A DNA stretch of 64,000 nt, taken from NCBI RefSeq assembly GCF_050589705.1, contig NZ_JBNGOT010000010.1, positions 103,239 through 167,238 of the forward strand, written 5' to 3'. Positions 9,371 through 17,844 of this stretch are shown here, in pieces (positions within the stretch are counted from its first letter, which is position 1; the number at the start of each line of letters is the position of its first letter). The notes beneath the pieces were generated by a model. It did no database searches and had not been told where the DNA came from. It saw nothing but the letters and a program-made list of their open reading frames with translations. The position numbers and the translations under genes were made by a program. Source of the DNA: Sunxiuqinia rutila (GTDB lineage Bacteria; Bacteroidota; Bacteroidia; Bacteroidales; Prolixibacteraceae).

Positions 9371-9955
9371 ATGAGCCTGGAGAAAAAATTACTGGAGCGC
9401 AGCGGATCGGTATGCGAATTATGTGGATCAAACCAAGAACTGAAAGCTTATGAAGTACCCCCTAAAACCAGTGGATCGGTTGATGAAAGCATTCTTGTCT
9501 GCAACCACTGCCTGACACAAATTGAAAATCCAGACCAATTGGATGTCAACCACTGGCATTGCCTGAACGACTGCATGTGGAGCCAGGAGCCCGCTATTCA
9601 AGTCATGGCCTGGCGCATGTTAAACCAACTTCGGAATGAAGGCTGGGCACAAAACCTGCTGGACATGCTTTACCTGGAAGAAGACGTATTGGAATGGGCC
9701 AAAACAGGACAAAGCACCGGAGCAGAACAAGATGACGCCCCGAAACACATGGACAGCAATGGAGTTCCCCTTTTAGCCGGCGATACTGTTGTGCTGATCA
9801 AAGACCTGAACGTAAAAGGAACCAGCTTTGTAGCCAAACGAGGCACGGCTGTACGCGGAATTTCATTGGTGCACGATAATCCGGAACACATTGAAGGTCG
9901 CGTAAACGGACAACAAATTGTTATTCTGACCAAGTTTACCAAGAAAACAAACTAG
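9371..9955 (+). CDS. phnA: PhnA/YjdM domain protein (zinc ribbon)
   Basis: The 194-residue protein starts MSLEKKLLERSGSVCELCGS and has a zinc-ribbon pair of CxxC motifs (CELC near residue 15, CNHC near residue 44). The C-terminal KOW-like PhnA domain holds DSNGVPLLAGDTVVLIKDLNVKG and IEGRVNGQQIVILTKFTKK. Despite the name, PhnA/YjdM proteins are not established phosphonate enzymes and their function is unclear. The middle (about 60-110) is an extension between the ribbon and the PhnA domain, also found in longer PhnA homologues. No phn genes are nearby. Confidence 0.9.
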   Translation: MSLEKKLLERSGSVCELCGSNQELKAYEVPPKTSGSVDESILVCNHCLTQIENPDQLDVNHWHCLNDCMWSQEPAIQVMAWRMLNQLRNEGWAQNLLDMLYLEEDVLEWAKTGQSTGAEQDDAPKHMDSNGVPLLAGDTVVLIKDLNVKGTSFVAKRGTAVRGISLVHDNPEHIEGRVNGQQIVILTKFTKKTN

Positions 9956-9994
9956 AAACCTGGCTGGATACCGGTTTTTAACTTCACCATAACA

Positions 9995-10037
9995 ACAAAG
10001 GCAGCATAGTCGGTTATTCCGATTGCGCTGCCTTTGT
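9995..10037. terminator. Bidirectional hairpin terminator between phnA and rlmF
   Basis: ACAAAGGCAGC and GCTGCCTTTGT are perfect complements around an inner stem TCGG/CCGA. The hairpin sits between two convergent genes, with A-rich sequence on the left and T-containing sequence on the right, so it could terminate transcription from both sides. Confidence 0.75.
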
Positions 10038-10062
10038 CTTATTCAGTCCTTTCAGGTTGCCG

Positions 10063-11028
10063 TCACTTCCATCGGTTGTTTCTCCAGCTGGCTCTCGCTT
10101 CTTTTGTCAGAAATGTCCATGCTACAATGCGGCTGTTTTTTTGGCCTTGTCCCATTGGCAACGTTTCTATCTCAGCGGCTTCAGCTTGCTTCAAAGCGCG
10201 ATAGACTGTCGGAAGATTTTCCTTCTTGGAAATTAAAGTAGAAAACCAATAGCAGGAATTCGCAAACTGCCGGCTTTGTTGAATCATTCTGCGCACAAAG
10301 TTTGCTTCTCCCCCTTCGCACCACAATTCATTGTTCTGACCTCCAAAGTTCAAATTGAGCTTGCCGCCTTTTTGCTTGTTCAAATTACGAAGCTTCCGAA
10401 TTGTTCCGGCCTGCGCCTCCGCTGCCGAAGCATGAAACGGGGGATTGCAAATCGTCAGGTCAAAACGCTCACCGGCACGAATAATCCCCCGAAAGATATC
10501 CTTCGAATTGGGTTGCTGACGCAAGTCTATTTTCCCGCTTAGCACCTCATTTTTTGAAACAATGTTGGCAGCTGACTTTAGAGCCACCGCATCTATATCT
10601 GCTCCAACAAACGACCAACCGTATTCAAGTGTCCCCAAGATGGGGTAAATACAATTGGCTCCAACACCTACATCAAGGCCGGAGATGATACCTCCACTGG
10701 GGATTTTACCTTGATTTGAACGGGCAAGCAAATCCGCCATATAATGGATATAATCTGCCCGTCCGGGAATAGGCGGACAGAGATAACCGTCAGGAATATC
10801 CCAATACGCCAGATCATAATTAGCCAAAAGCAAAGCCTTATTTAAGGTTTTTACGGCCTTCGGTTCTGCAAAATCGATGGATTCATCCCCATAATCATTC
10901 AGCCTTACAAAAGGCTTCAATTCGGGGCAAGCAGTTACCAGCCACTGAAAATCATAACGGCTTCGGTTTTTATTTCGTGGATGTAAGTTAGATTTTTCGT
11001 TCGGATGAATTTTCTTTTTCGCATGCAT
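10063..11028 (-). CDS. rlmF: 23S rRNA (adenine(1618)-N6)-methyltransferase RlmF
   Basis: RlmF methylates N6 of A1618 in 23S rRNA using S-adenosylmethionine. The 321-residue protein has the family start HPRNKNRSRYDFQWL, the SAM-binding region GLDVGVGANCIYPILG, the catalytic ICNPPFHAS motif near residue 190 and the C-terminal WFSTLISKKENL segment. Length matches the family. It stands alone on the minus strand, convergent with phnA, and no lesion is seen. Confidence 0.96.
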   Translation of the reverse strand: MHAKKKIHPNEKSNLHPRNKNRSRYDFQWLVTACPELKPFVRLNDYGDESIDFAEPKAVKTLNKALLLANYDLAYWDIPDGYLCPPIPGRADYIHYMADLLARSNQGKIPSGGIISGLDVGVGANCIYPILGTLEYGWSFVGADIDAVALKSAANIVSKNEVLSGKIDLRQQPNSKDIFRGIIRAGERFDLTICNPPFHASAAEAQAGTIRKLRNLNKQKGGKLNLNFGGQNNELWCEGGEANFVRRMIQQSRQFANSCYWFSTLISKKENLPTVYRALKQAEAAEIETLPMGQGQKNSRIVAWTFLTKEARASWRNNRWK

Positions 11029-11225
11029 GCATCGTGGCTTTTCTGTGCTGCAAATTTAAAATGAGCTGAGCCTAAATACAAGGTTTTTTTTGCCTGCCTG
11101 GGCTTTTTTATATTCCGAAGTTTTAGCTTCTCAACTCTTTCAAAACGACCAAAGCCCAATTGCTAAAATTAAAAGCAACCGTTAGTGGAATATTTACTCA
11201 AGATGGAAGCAACAAAATTCACAAG

Positions 11226-11684
11226 CTAGACCAGCGGACCGGCATAGCCTTCGTAGTCGGCTAATTTCTGAATACGTTTCAAGTGCCGGCCGTTTTCGAA
11301 GTTGGCTCCCAGCCAGGCTGCAACCAATTTGATTGCCTCTTCTTCTGAAACCATTCGCCCGCCCAAAGCAATCACATTGGCATTGTTATGTTCCTTGGCA
11401 AGCACAGCCGATTTTTCATTCCAACAAAGCGCACAGCGAATACCCTTCACCTTATTAGCGGCCATAGCCTCCCCATTACCACTTCCTCCAAAAACAACCC
11501 CACAATCGGCCTGGCCGGTGACAACCGCCTCAGCAGCAGGAATCACATAATCGGTATAATCAACGGCCTCTTCTGAGAAAGTTCCCAAATCCACAAGCTC
11601 ATAACCTTCTTTCAGCAAGAATTCTTTTATAGCTTCCTTCAAACGGTAACCGGCATGGTCTGTTCCCAGTGCAATCTTTTTCAT
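11226..11684 (-). CDS. rpiB: Ribose 5-phosphate isomerase B / RpiB-LacAB family sugar-phosphate isomerase
   Basis: This 152-residue protein begins KKIALGTDHAGYRLKEAI and carries the catalytic cysteine region VVFGGSGNGEAMAANKVKGIRCALCWN, both hallmarks of RpiB. RpiB interconverts ribose 5-phosphate and ribulose 5-phosphate; relatives act on allose or galactose 6-phosphates. It starts 35 bases after the AraC-type regulator of the rhamnose module on the same strand, so co-transcription is likely. Its place beside rhamnose genes may be chance or may mean an extra role in deoxy-sugar use; this is inference. Confidence 0.93.
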   Translation of the reverse strand: MKKIALGTDHAGYRLKEAIKEFLLKEGYELVDLGTFSEEAVDYTDYVIPAAEAVVTGQADCGVVFGGSGNGEAMAANKVKGIRCALCWNEKSAVLAKEHNNANVIALGGRMVSEEEAIKLVAAWLGANFENGRHLKRIQKLADYEGYAGPLV

Positions 11685-11719
11685 AATAATAACTTATTCG
11701 TTTTTAAAGCTTTTTGTTC

Positions 11720-12583
11720 TTAACGACGAAACTCGGAAGGGCTCTTCCCTACTTTGTTTTTAAACAAGCGACTGAAATAATGAATGGACTGAAAACCCAA
11801 CTCATAGCTAATTTCCTTCACACTTTTATCCGTCACCAGCAAAAGCTCCTTGGCACGCATCACTTTTAACTCCAAATGATACTTATGCGGCGACATGCCC
11901 GTATAGCTTTTAAACATCTTACGAAAATAGGAGTAGCCAATGTTATAATTATGTGCCAGTTCTTTCATATCCAAAGTCTGGTCAACTTGCTCCCTTATTT
12001 TAAAGCGGGCCCCTTCAATAATCTCTTCAATACGCTTCCCGGTAAATTCTTTTTGTTTTTCGATGGAAATGAGTTGTCCCAGCATTTTCATAATCAATCC
12101 TGACGCAATTTGCTGGAAACCGGGTTTTTCATCACTCACCAGGTCAAAAATCTTATAGTAAGTATCAATCAAATCTTCGCGCACCCCAACATTTAAAACC
12201 GGCGGATTACGGTTAAACAGCGGATGCGTCAACAAGCGGGAAGCCAGCTCCCCCTCAAAGCCAATATAGTGCTCCTGCCAGCCACTTTTTCGGCTGGGCT
12301 GATAACGGTGCCATTCTCCCGGCTTAATCAGCAAAACAGCGCCGGCCCGTATAGGCAAACGCCCTTCCCGACTTTCAAACACGCCACTCCCCTGGGTTAT
12401 GTAATTAAGCTGATATTCCTGCAGAATCCGGCCACCATCCCAGCTAAAATAATACCCACTGGGGTGCTTCATGGGCGGATAAGCCTTCTCGGGCATAGCC
12501 CGATAGGCACCTGCCACACTCAAATACAATCCCCAGTTTTGATCCTCCTCACCAGCGGTCAGGTATTTAAAAAAGTCATTCAT
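11720..12583 (-). CDS. AraC-family transcriptional regulator, probably of L-rhamnose genes
   Basis: The N-terminal cupin-type sugar-binding domain (HPSGYYFSWDGGRILQEYQLNYITQGSG, PGEWHRYQPS) is followed by two helix-turn-helix units at the C-terminus, ending in the AraC signature KEISYELGFQSIHYFSRLFKNKVGKSPSEFRR. I chose the ATG at 12583 (287 residues); a longer frame to 12625 would overlap the divergent rhaT promoter. The gene is divergent from rhaT-rhaM-rhaA, the standard place for their activator, so rhamnose control is a good inference. The effector is not shown by sequence. rpiB lies downstream on the same strand. Confidence 0.88.
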   Translation of the reverse strand: MNDFFKYLTAGEEDQNWGLYLSVAGAYRAMPEKAYPPMKHPSGYYFSWDGGRILQEYQLNYITQGSGVFESREGRLPIRAGAVLLIKPGEWHRYQPSRKSGWQEHYIGFEGELASRLLTHPLFNRNPPVLNVGVREDLIDTYYKIFDLVSDEKPGFQQIASGLIMKMLGQLISIEKQKEFTGKRIEEIIEGARFKIREQVDQTLDMKELAHNYNIGYSYFRKMFKSYTGMSPHKYHLELKVMRAKELLLVTDKSVKEISYELGFQSIHYFSRLFKNKVGKSPSEFRR

Positions 12584-12624
12584 AATTGGTGTCAAAAAGT
12601 GCAAACTATCTGCCAGATTGTGCA

Positions 12625-12655
12625 TTGTTCAAATCTACTAATCAAGCTACTTTTG
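12625..12655 (+). promoter_or_regulatory. Probable rhaT promoter
   Basis: TACTTTTG at 12648-12655 matches the Bacteroidota -7 consensus TAnnTTTG, with a TTG at 12625-12627 about 20 bases upstream as a -33 element. It lies 75 bases before rhaT, in the divergent interval with the AraC regulator, where an activator would be expected to bind. Confidence 0.5.
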
Positions 12656-12729
12656 AAATTGGACTAGTAAGCAAACAAAATCAAAATTACTAAATTCCTG
12701 TGGCTTCACAGGATTAAATCAAACTAAAC

Positions 12730-13830
12730 ATGCAAGCAATTTTAGGAATTATTTTTCACTCGCTCGGTGGCGCTTCCTCCGGAAGCTGGTACATGCCGTA
12801 TAATCTTGTTAAAAAATGGCGATGGGAAGTTTACTGGATTGTCGGAGGATTATTTTCCTGGCTAATCATGCCTTTCATCGCAGTTTTGTTAACCACTCCG
12901 GAATGGCAGGGAATATTAGCTGCTGCTGACTCTTCCGTCCTAAGAACAACTTACATTCTCGGCGTGCTTTGGGGAATCGGAGGGCTGACCTATGGTTTGG
13001 GTATTCGTTACCTGGGAATGTCATTGGGTAATTCGGTTTTATTGGGAATTACCTCGCTCGTGGGTTCGCTGGGTTTACCAATTCTTCGCGATGTTGGAAA
13101 TTTAGCCGAAGTTTTACCTGCAGGAGATTCTTTTACCGATATGCTGTCAACCGCAAGCGGTCAGGTGGTTTTGTTCGGAATCCTGGTACTCATGGTCGGA
13201 ATTGTTCTTTGTGGAAAAGCCGGACTGATGAAAGACAAGGATCTTCTGGGCCATAAAGATGGCGTAAACACGGAGTTTAAATTGACCAAAGGCTTAATTA
13301 TTGCCGGAGTCTCGGGTATTTTAAGTGCATTCTTTAGTTTTGGTATCGATGCCGGTAAGCAAATGGGAGAAGCCGTGCGTGAAATTGCTGTATCCAACAA
13401 TTTTCCCTTTGTTAGCGACGGCACTTACCTGTTCGAAAATAACATCATCTTTTTGGTTATTCTTTGGGGGGGATTAACAACCAATTTAATCTGGTCAGTG
13501 GCTCTTATTCTGAAAAATAAAACCGGGGGTGATTTTGTTGATTCATCTTCGCCATTACTCAGAAACTACCTGCTTTGTGCCTTAGCCGGTACCACCTGGT
13601 TCCTTCAGTTTTTCTTTTACGGAATGGGTGAAACAAAAATTGGAAACGGCGCCAGCTCATGGATTTTACACATGTCTACGATTATTCTTACGGCCAACTT
13701 CTGGGGTTTTTACCGAAAAGAATGGGCAGGCGTTTCGAGTAAAACGCGGTCGGCCATTTTTCTTGGAATTGGTCTGATTCTGTTATCCATCATCATCATG
13801 GGTATTGCGAAAAGTGATTTCTTAAATTAA
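12730..13830 (+). CDS. rhaT: L-rhamnose/proton symporter RhaT
   Basis: RhaT imports L-rhamnose with protons across the inner membrane. The 366-residue protein has about ten hydrophobic helices and the family N-terminus ILGIIFHSLGGASSGSWYMPY, with further RhaT stretches such as VYWIVGGLFSWLIMPF and GMSLGNSVLLG. Length agrees with RhaT of Bacteroides. It leads the operon rhaT-rhaM-rhaA; rhaM follows after 12 bases. Confidence 0.94.
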   Translation: MQAILGIIFHSLGGASSGSWYMPYNLVKKWRWEVYWIVGGLFSWLIMPFIAVLLTTPEWQGILAAADSSVLRTTYILGVLWGIGGLTYGLGIRYLGMSLGNSVLLGITSLVGSLGLPILRDVGNLAEVLPAGDSFTDMLSTASGQVVLFGILVLMVGIVLCGKAGLMKDKDLLGHKDGVNTEFKLTKGLIIAGVSGILSAFFSFGIDAGKQMGEAVREIAVSNNFPFVSDGTYLFENNIIFLVILWGGLTTNLIWSVALILKNKTGGDFVDSSSPLLRNYLLCALAGTTWFLQFFFYGMGETKIGNGASSWILHMSTIILTANFWGFYRKEWAGVSSKTRSAIFLGIGLILLSIIIMGIAKSDFLN

Positions 13831-13842
13831 AACACCAATCGC

Positions 13843-14157
13843 ATGAGTCGTTTAGCATTTAAGATGTATCTGAATGATGGTCAAAAAGAAGAATACATCA
13901 AGCGGCACCAGAAAATCTGGCCCGAGCTGAAAAAGCTCCTGAAGGATTCCGGTATCAGTGAGTATTCGATCTTTTTAGACGAAGAAACCAACACGCTTTT
14001 TGCTTTCCAGCATACGCACGGGAAAGAAGGCTCTCAAAATCTTGGAAAAACGGAGATTGTGCAACAATGGTGGGCTTTTATGGCCGATATCATGAAAACC
14101 AATCCGGATAATTCACCGGTAAGCATTCCATTAAAAGAGGTCTTCTATATGAAATAG
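13843..14157 (+). CDS. rhaM: L-rhamnose mutarotase RhaM
   Basis: RhaM interconverts alpha and beta anomers of L-rhamnose, supplying the form used by the isomerase. The 104-residue protein shows the family features FKMYLNDGQKEEYIKRHQKIWPEL, YSIFLDEETNTLFAFQH and a WW pair in VQQWWAFMADIM. It sits between rhaT and rhaA with 12 and 65 base gaps. Confidence 0.95.
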   Translation: MSRLAFKMYLNDGQKEEYIKRHQKIWPELKKLLKDSGISEYSIFLDEETNTLFAFQHTHGKEGSQNLGKTEIVQQWWAFMADIMKTNPDNSPVSIPLKEVFYMK

Positions 14158-14222
14158 GAAGGCTCAGCTAATGAGCTTCAAAATCCATTTATCAAAAATC
14201 TAAAAATTAAATTTCTATAAAT

Positions 14223-15497
14223 ATGAGTAAAACAGAGTTGATTAAAAAGGCTTATGAACTAGCCAAGGAACAATATGCGGCCATTGGTGTGGATACGGAT
14301 GCTGCACTGAAAAAAATAGGCGAACTGGCTATTTCACTGCACTGCTGGCAAACCGACGATGTAGGTGGTTTTGAAACTCCCGATGCTGAGCTTGGCGGCG
14401 GCGGTATTCAAACAACTGGCAACTACCCTGGAAAGGCACGTACGATTGAAGAAATGCGGGCTGATCTGGACAAGGTCATGTCCTTGCTTCCTGGCAAGCA
14501 ACGCCTAAACCTACACGCGATATACGGAGATTTTGGAGGCGAATTTGTTGATCGGGACCAAATTGAAGTCAAGCACTTCCAGAGTTGGATTGACTGGGCC
14601 AAAGCCCGCGGTATAGGATTGGATTTCAATGCAACCTGTTTCTCTCACCCAAAAGCAGAAGATGGTTTTACCCTATCGAGTAAAAATGAAGAAAACCGCA
14701 AGTTTTGGGTTGAACACGTTAAACGTTGCCGGGCAATTTCGGCTGAAATGGGAAAACAACTGGGAACTCCCTGCGTGCATAACACCTGGATTCCGGACGG
14801 AACAAAAGATATTCCTGTAGACCGTAATGGTTATCGTGCCACCCTGCGCAAGTCGCTCGATGAAGCTTTTGCAGAGGAATACCCAAAAGAGTTTATGAAA
14901 GACGCCGTAGAAAGCAAGGTATTCGGTATTGGTGTTGAGTCAATGACTGTTGGTTCGCATGATTTCTACTTGGGCTATGCCATCAAAAATAACAAGCTAA
15001 TTTGCCTGGATAGCGGGCACTTTCACCCAACAGAAGTGGTTGGCGACAAAATTTCGTCTTGTTTACAATTTGTCGATGAACTGTTGCTCCACGTAACACG
15101 TCCGGTTCGCTGGGATTCTGACCATGTGGTTACCCTGAATGAAGACGTGCAGCTAATCGCTTCAGAAATTGTTCGTAACGACTTTATGAGCCGAGTTAAT
15201 GTTGGCTTAGACTTCTTCGATGCTTCAATCAACCGGATTGGCGCTTATGTGGTAGGTACACGTGCCGCGCAAAAAGCCTTCCTTATTGCCATGCTGGAGC
15301 CAACTAAAACACTGGTTGAACTAGAAGAGGCTGGCCAAAACTTTGAACGCCTGGCTATGTTGGAAGAATTGAAAACAATGCCTTTCGCTGCTGTTTGGGA
15401 CTACTACTGCCAGCAGGAAGGGGTTCCCTCCGGAGCTGATTACATTGCTGAAATTCAACAATATGAAAAAGAAACTTTAAGAAAACGTAGTAGTTGA
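14223..15497 (+). CDS. rhaA: L-rhamnose isomerase RhaA
   Basis: RhaA converts L-rhamnose to L-rhamnulose using divalent metal ions. The 424-residue TIM-barrel protein carries the family segments ISLHCWQTDDVGGFE, GGGIQTTGNYPGKARTIEEM, the metal-site CLDSGHFHPTE and WDSDHVV. Length is that of characterised RhaA proteins. Neither rhamnulokinase (rhaB) nor rhamnulose-1-phosphate aldolase (rhaD) follows; a terminator does. The rest of the pathway must be elsewhere. Confidence 0.96.
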   Translation: MSKTELIKKAYELAKEQYAAIGVDTDAALKKIGELAISLHCWQTDDVGGFETPDAELGGGGIQTTGNYPGKARTIEEMRADLDKVMSLLPGKQRLNLHAIYGDFGGEFVDRDQIEVKHFQSWIDWAKARGIGLDFNATCFSHPKAEDGFTLSSKNEENRKFWVEHVKRCRAISAEMGKQLGTPCVHNTWIPDGTKDIPVDRNGYRATLRKSLDEAFAEEYPKEFMKDAVESKVFGIGVESMTVGSHDFYLGYAIKNNKLICLDSGHFHPTEVVGDKISSCLQFVDELLLHVTRPVRWDSDHVVTLNEDVQLIASEIVRNDFMSRVNVGLDFFDASINRIGAYVVGTRAAQKAFLIAMLEPTKTLVELEEAGQNFERLAMLEELKTMPFAAVWDYYCQQEGVPSGADYIAEIQQYEKETLRKRSS

Positions 15498-15530
15498 TTG
15501 TCTGCTTATTGGTTGATTTATGCAAAATGG

Positions 15531-15570
15531 TTGTTGGCAGAAAATTCTGCCGGCAATCATTTTTGTTTTA
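15531..15570 (+). terminator. Terminator of the rhaT-rhaM-rhaA operon
   Basis: TTGTTGGCAG and CTGCCGGCAA form a ten-pair stem (two G-T pairs) with an AAAATT loop, followed by a T-rich tract (TCATTTTTGTTTT), 33 bases after the rhaA stop. Confidence 0.85.
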
Positions 15571-15675
15571 GCAGCTTTTTCAACAAACATTGCACTCTAC
15601 GCACCAAAGCAGCCACCCCGAAAAGCTAAAACGAGCTGCACCAACCGCATGCTTTTACACATTTATTAGCCCTTG

Positions 15676-15710
15676 TTTGCATTTTAACAAATAGAATTCT
15701 TCTACCTTTG
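15676..15710 (+). promoter_or_regulatory. Probable promoter of the small lipoprotein gene
   Basis: TTTG at 15676-15679 and TACCTTTG at 15703-15710 resemble the Bacteroidota -33 and -7 elements, spaced by 23 bases (slightly long). They precede the ATG at 15745 by 34 bases. Confidence 0.45.
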
Positions 15711-15744
15711 AATTTCCATTCAGCAAACAGTTAACTTGGAAACT

Positions 15745-16083
15745 ATGAATCGAATTTTGGGTATACTATTTATATTGATTATCGCAGCAGGTTGCAGCAT
15801 GCAAAGCAAACTTAATCGTGATTTCAAAGGTGAGCGGATAGAAAAAGTCACCGAAGAGTTCTCAAACCTTCCACTATCAAAAATCCCAATGAACAATGGC
15901 CACACCAAGTATATTTTCACCAGAGAAGAGCGGCTTCCTGAAACAACCATCAGTCAAGGAACAAAATCTTTGGACCCGATGAGCTCGCCGGCCGTAACAA
16001 AGGTTGAACAGTTCATTTTTATTGTCGACGAAAACGAATTGATTATCAATACGCAATATAATAGCAGCTATAAAAGACTCTAA
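15745..16083 (+). CDS. Small putative lipoprotein of unknown function
   Basis: The 112-residue product has a short hydrophobic leader ending in the lipobox AAGC (cysteine at about residue 17), so it should be a lipid-anchored envelope protein. The remainder is charged and polar with no motif I recognise. I use the ATG at 15745; a TTG at 15736 is in frame just upstream. It lies alone between the rhaA terminator and tRNA-Leu and has a plausible promoter of its own. Confidence 0.6.
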   Translation: MNRILGILFILIIAAGCSMQSKLNRDFKGERIEKVTEEFSNLPLSKIPMNNGHTKYIFTREERLPETTISQGTKSLDPMSSPAVTKVEQFIFIVDENELIINTQYNSSYKRL

Positions 16084-16132
16084 TTGGCGATAATATTTTT
16101 AAATAAAAGTGTCGTCGTTCTGGATTTTTTTA

Positions 16133-16140
16133 TAGTTTTG
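16133..16140 (+). promoter_or_regulatory. -7 box of tRNA-Leu promoter
   Basis: TAGTTTTG matches TAnnTTTG and lies 51 bases before the mature tRNA 5' end. No clear -33 element is seen. Confidence 0.4.
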
Positions 16141-16191
16141 CACACACAATTGAGACACGGATTAACATCCGGTTACGTTCTTAACAGAAAT

Positions 16192-16275
16192 GCCCAGTTG
16201 GCGGAATTGGTAGACGCGCTAGTTTCAGGGACTAGTGTCCATCTGGACGTGAAGGTTCGAGTCCTTTACTGGGCA
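16192..16275 (+). tRNA. tRNA-Leu (anticodon CAG)
   Basis: The 84-base class II tRNA has a perfect seven-pair acceptor stem (GCCCAGT/ACTGGGC), a D arm with GGTAGACGC, an anticodon stem CTAGT/ACTAG enclosing TTCAGGG (anticodon CAG, reading CUG), a long variable arm (GTCC-atct-GGAC) and a T arm with GGTTCGAGTCC. The discriminator base is A, as expected for leucine. The CCA end is not encoded. A tyrosine integrase gene lies 286 bases downstream, so this tRNA gene may be the integration target of the following element. Confidence 0.96.
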
Positions 16276-16291
16276 CACTTAGAGATTCAAA

Positions 16292-16339
16292 TTAAAACAA
16301 AAGCGCTTAAATTCAACGATTTAAGCGCTTTTGTTTTAA
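16292..16339. terminator. Perfect 21-bp inverted repeat after tRNA-Leu (terminator-like)
   Basis: Two 21-base arms, 16292-16312 and 16319-16339, are exact reverse complements around a six-base loop (TCAACG). The right arm ends in TTTTGTTTTAA, so it can act as the intrinsic terminator of the tRNA transcript. A stem this long and perfect is unusual for a terminator and it may also bear on recombination next to the integrase. Confidence 0.75.
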
Positions 16340-16354
16340 GGGACCAAATCAAAA

Positions 16355-16436
16355 ATTGGTCGCGGAAAACAAATAAAACGCAACAAAATCGAGACCAAGC
16401 CACCCAAAAAAACTTCTGGTCGCGGCAAATCACGCA
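16355..16436. repeat. Direct repeats between tRNA-Leu and integrase (candidate integrase arm sites)
   Basis: TTGGTCGCGG/CTGGTCGCGG share TGGTCGCGG at about 16357 and 16417, each followed by an A-rich stretch and a similar ACGCAACAAA segment (about 16378 and 16431). The copies are 60 bases apart. Such direct repeats beside a tyrosine integrase gene often serve as arm-type binding sites; this function is inference. Confidence 0.45.
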
Positions 16437-16561
16437 ACAAATTGATTCAAAACATTTTATTTGATTCACATTGACTCATTTTGCCGCTTTTTAAAAAAGT
16501 CAAAATGAGGTATTTTAATTAGTCCAATGGACTTAGTTTTTGATTTTTTTATTGTTGCACC

Positions 16562-17791
16562 ATGAAAATTAGTATCAACTTTTTATTACGAAAAAGCAGA
16601 AAATCAGAAGATGGCCGATCATCGATCTGTGTAAGGTACACATACCGCGGTAGTCGAACCGAACTCTCAACTGGCCTATACGCTTTACCGGAGCATTGGG
16701 ATATTTCCAGGCAAAAGATTAATAGCAAAGTCAAAGGATCAAAGATTCTGAATGAAAACCTTGACCGGATTAAAATCGAGATCTTAGATATTTTCAACCA
16801 GCTCAGATCCTCTAATGAGGAGTTTGATGTAATTACCATCAAGCAGAAACTATTGAAAATTCAGGATTCCAAAGGTATTTTGGACGTCTTTGATTATTAT
16901 TTGGATAGCATCCTTGCAAAGCTAAACAAGGGCTATTCAATGGAAACCTACAAACACTATAAGTCGTCCAGAAAAAGGTTGTCTGAGTTTATTACCAAGA
17001 AATTAAGACGTTCAGACATCTCAGCTTTATCCATTGATTATAAATTCCTTAATGCCTTTGATGTTTTCATCAAAAAGAACTTCAACAATTCCCAAAATAC
17101 AGCATGGAATTATCACAAACACCTTAGACGGGTTTTAAACCTGGCAATCTCTTTGGATTACATCGATAAAAATCCCTATTCAAAATTTAAAGTTCGCTTG
17201 GATGAAACTCATCGCGAGATTCTGTCAAGCGATGAGTTGAAGAGGATTGAAGGAAAGCAAATCCAGATTGAACGGTTGGCTGTTGTTCGTGATATTTTCG
17301 TTTTCGCCTGCTATACGGGACTTTCATTCTCAGATATAGCCAAACTCAGTGCTTTTCACATTCAACAAAAAAATGATGGCAGGGAATGGATTATTATCGA
17401 CCGAAAGAAAACAAATAACCGGTGTCGGATACCATTGCTCCCCAAAGCAAAGGAGATATTAAAGAAATACGAAGATTATCCGAAAATATCCGGCAAAGCA
17501 ATTCTCCTTCCGGTTTTGACGAACCAGAAAATGAACAGCTACCTCAAAGAGTTAGGTGATATCTGCAATATCAATAAGAATATTACCATGCACATTGCCA
17601 GACATACTTTTGCAACGACCGTCACCCTCAGCAATGGTGTTCCAATTGAAACCGTATCGAAGTTACTGGGGCACTCTTCGCTAAAAACAACCCAGATATA
17701 TGCCAAAGTATTGGATAAGAAAATAGCAGAGGACATGGAATTATTAGAATCGAAATTAAATCAAGTCCAGACCAGTCCTCCCAAAGATTAA
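16562..17791 (+). CDS. Tyrosine recombinase/integrase, IntDOT-like
   Basis: This 409-residue integrase has an N-terminal arm-binding domain (1-100), a phage SAM-like core-binding domain (about 105-205) and a catalytic domain. Catalytic residues visible are H344 and R347 in MHIARHTF, H371 in GHSS and the nucleophile Y380 in TTQIYAK. The position of the first catalytic arginine is serine (S255 in YTGLSFSDIAKL), as in IntDOT of the conjugative transposon CTnDOT, so this is a known variant rather than a defect. It starts 286 bases after tRNA-Leu and reads away from it, which suggests a tRNA-associated integrated element. Confidence 0.92.
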   Translation: MKISINFLLRKSRKSEDGRSSICVRYTYRGSRTELSTGLYALPEHWDISRQKINSKVKGSKILNENLDRIKIEILDIFNQLRSSNEEFDVITIKQKLLKIQDSKGILDVFDYYLDSILAKLNKGYSMETYKHYKSSRKRLSEFITKKLRRSDISALSIDYKFLNAFDVFIKKNFNNSQNTAWNYHKHLRRVLNLAISLDYIDKNPYSKFKVRLDETHREILSSDELKRIEGKQIQIERLAVVRDIFVFACYTGLSFSDIAKLSAFHIQQKNDGREWIIIDRKKTNNRCRIPLLPKAKEILKKYEDYPKISGKAILLPVLTNQKMNSYLKELGDICNINKNITMHIARHTFATTVTLSNGVPIETVSKLLGHSSLKTTQIYAKVLDKKIAEDMELLESKLNQVQTSPPKD

Positions 17792-17809
17792 TGCCATTCC
17801 TGTAATTTC

Positions 17810-17844
17810 TAAAGTAAAAAAGGCGAAGGCTATTCGGCCTTCGC
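17810..17844 (-). terminator. Terminator between convergent integrase and ArdC-like genes
   Basis: GCGAAGGC and GCCTTCGC (17823-17830 and 17837-17844) form a GC-rich stem. On the minus strand it is followed by CTTTTTTAC. The stem overlaps the last codons of the ArdC-like gene. Confidence 0.75.

Noticed and set aside
17252..17260. Integrase apparently lacking the first catalytic arginine, considered as an inactivating mutation
   Set aside because: IntDOT-type integrases naturally have serine at this position, so it is a family trait and not damage.
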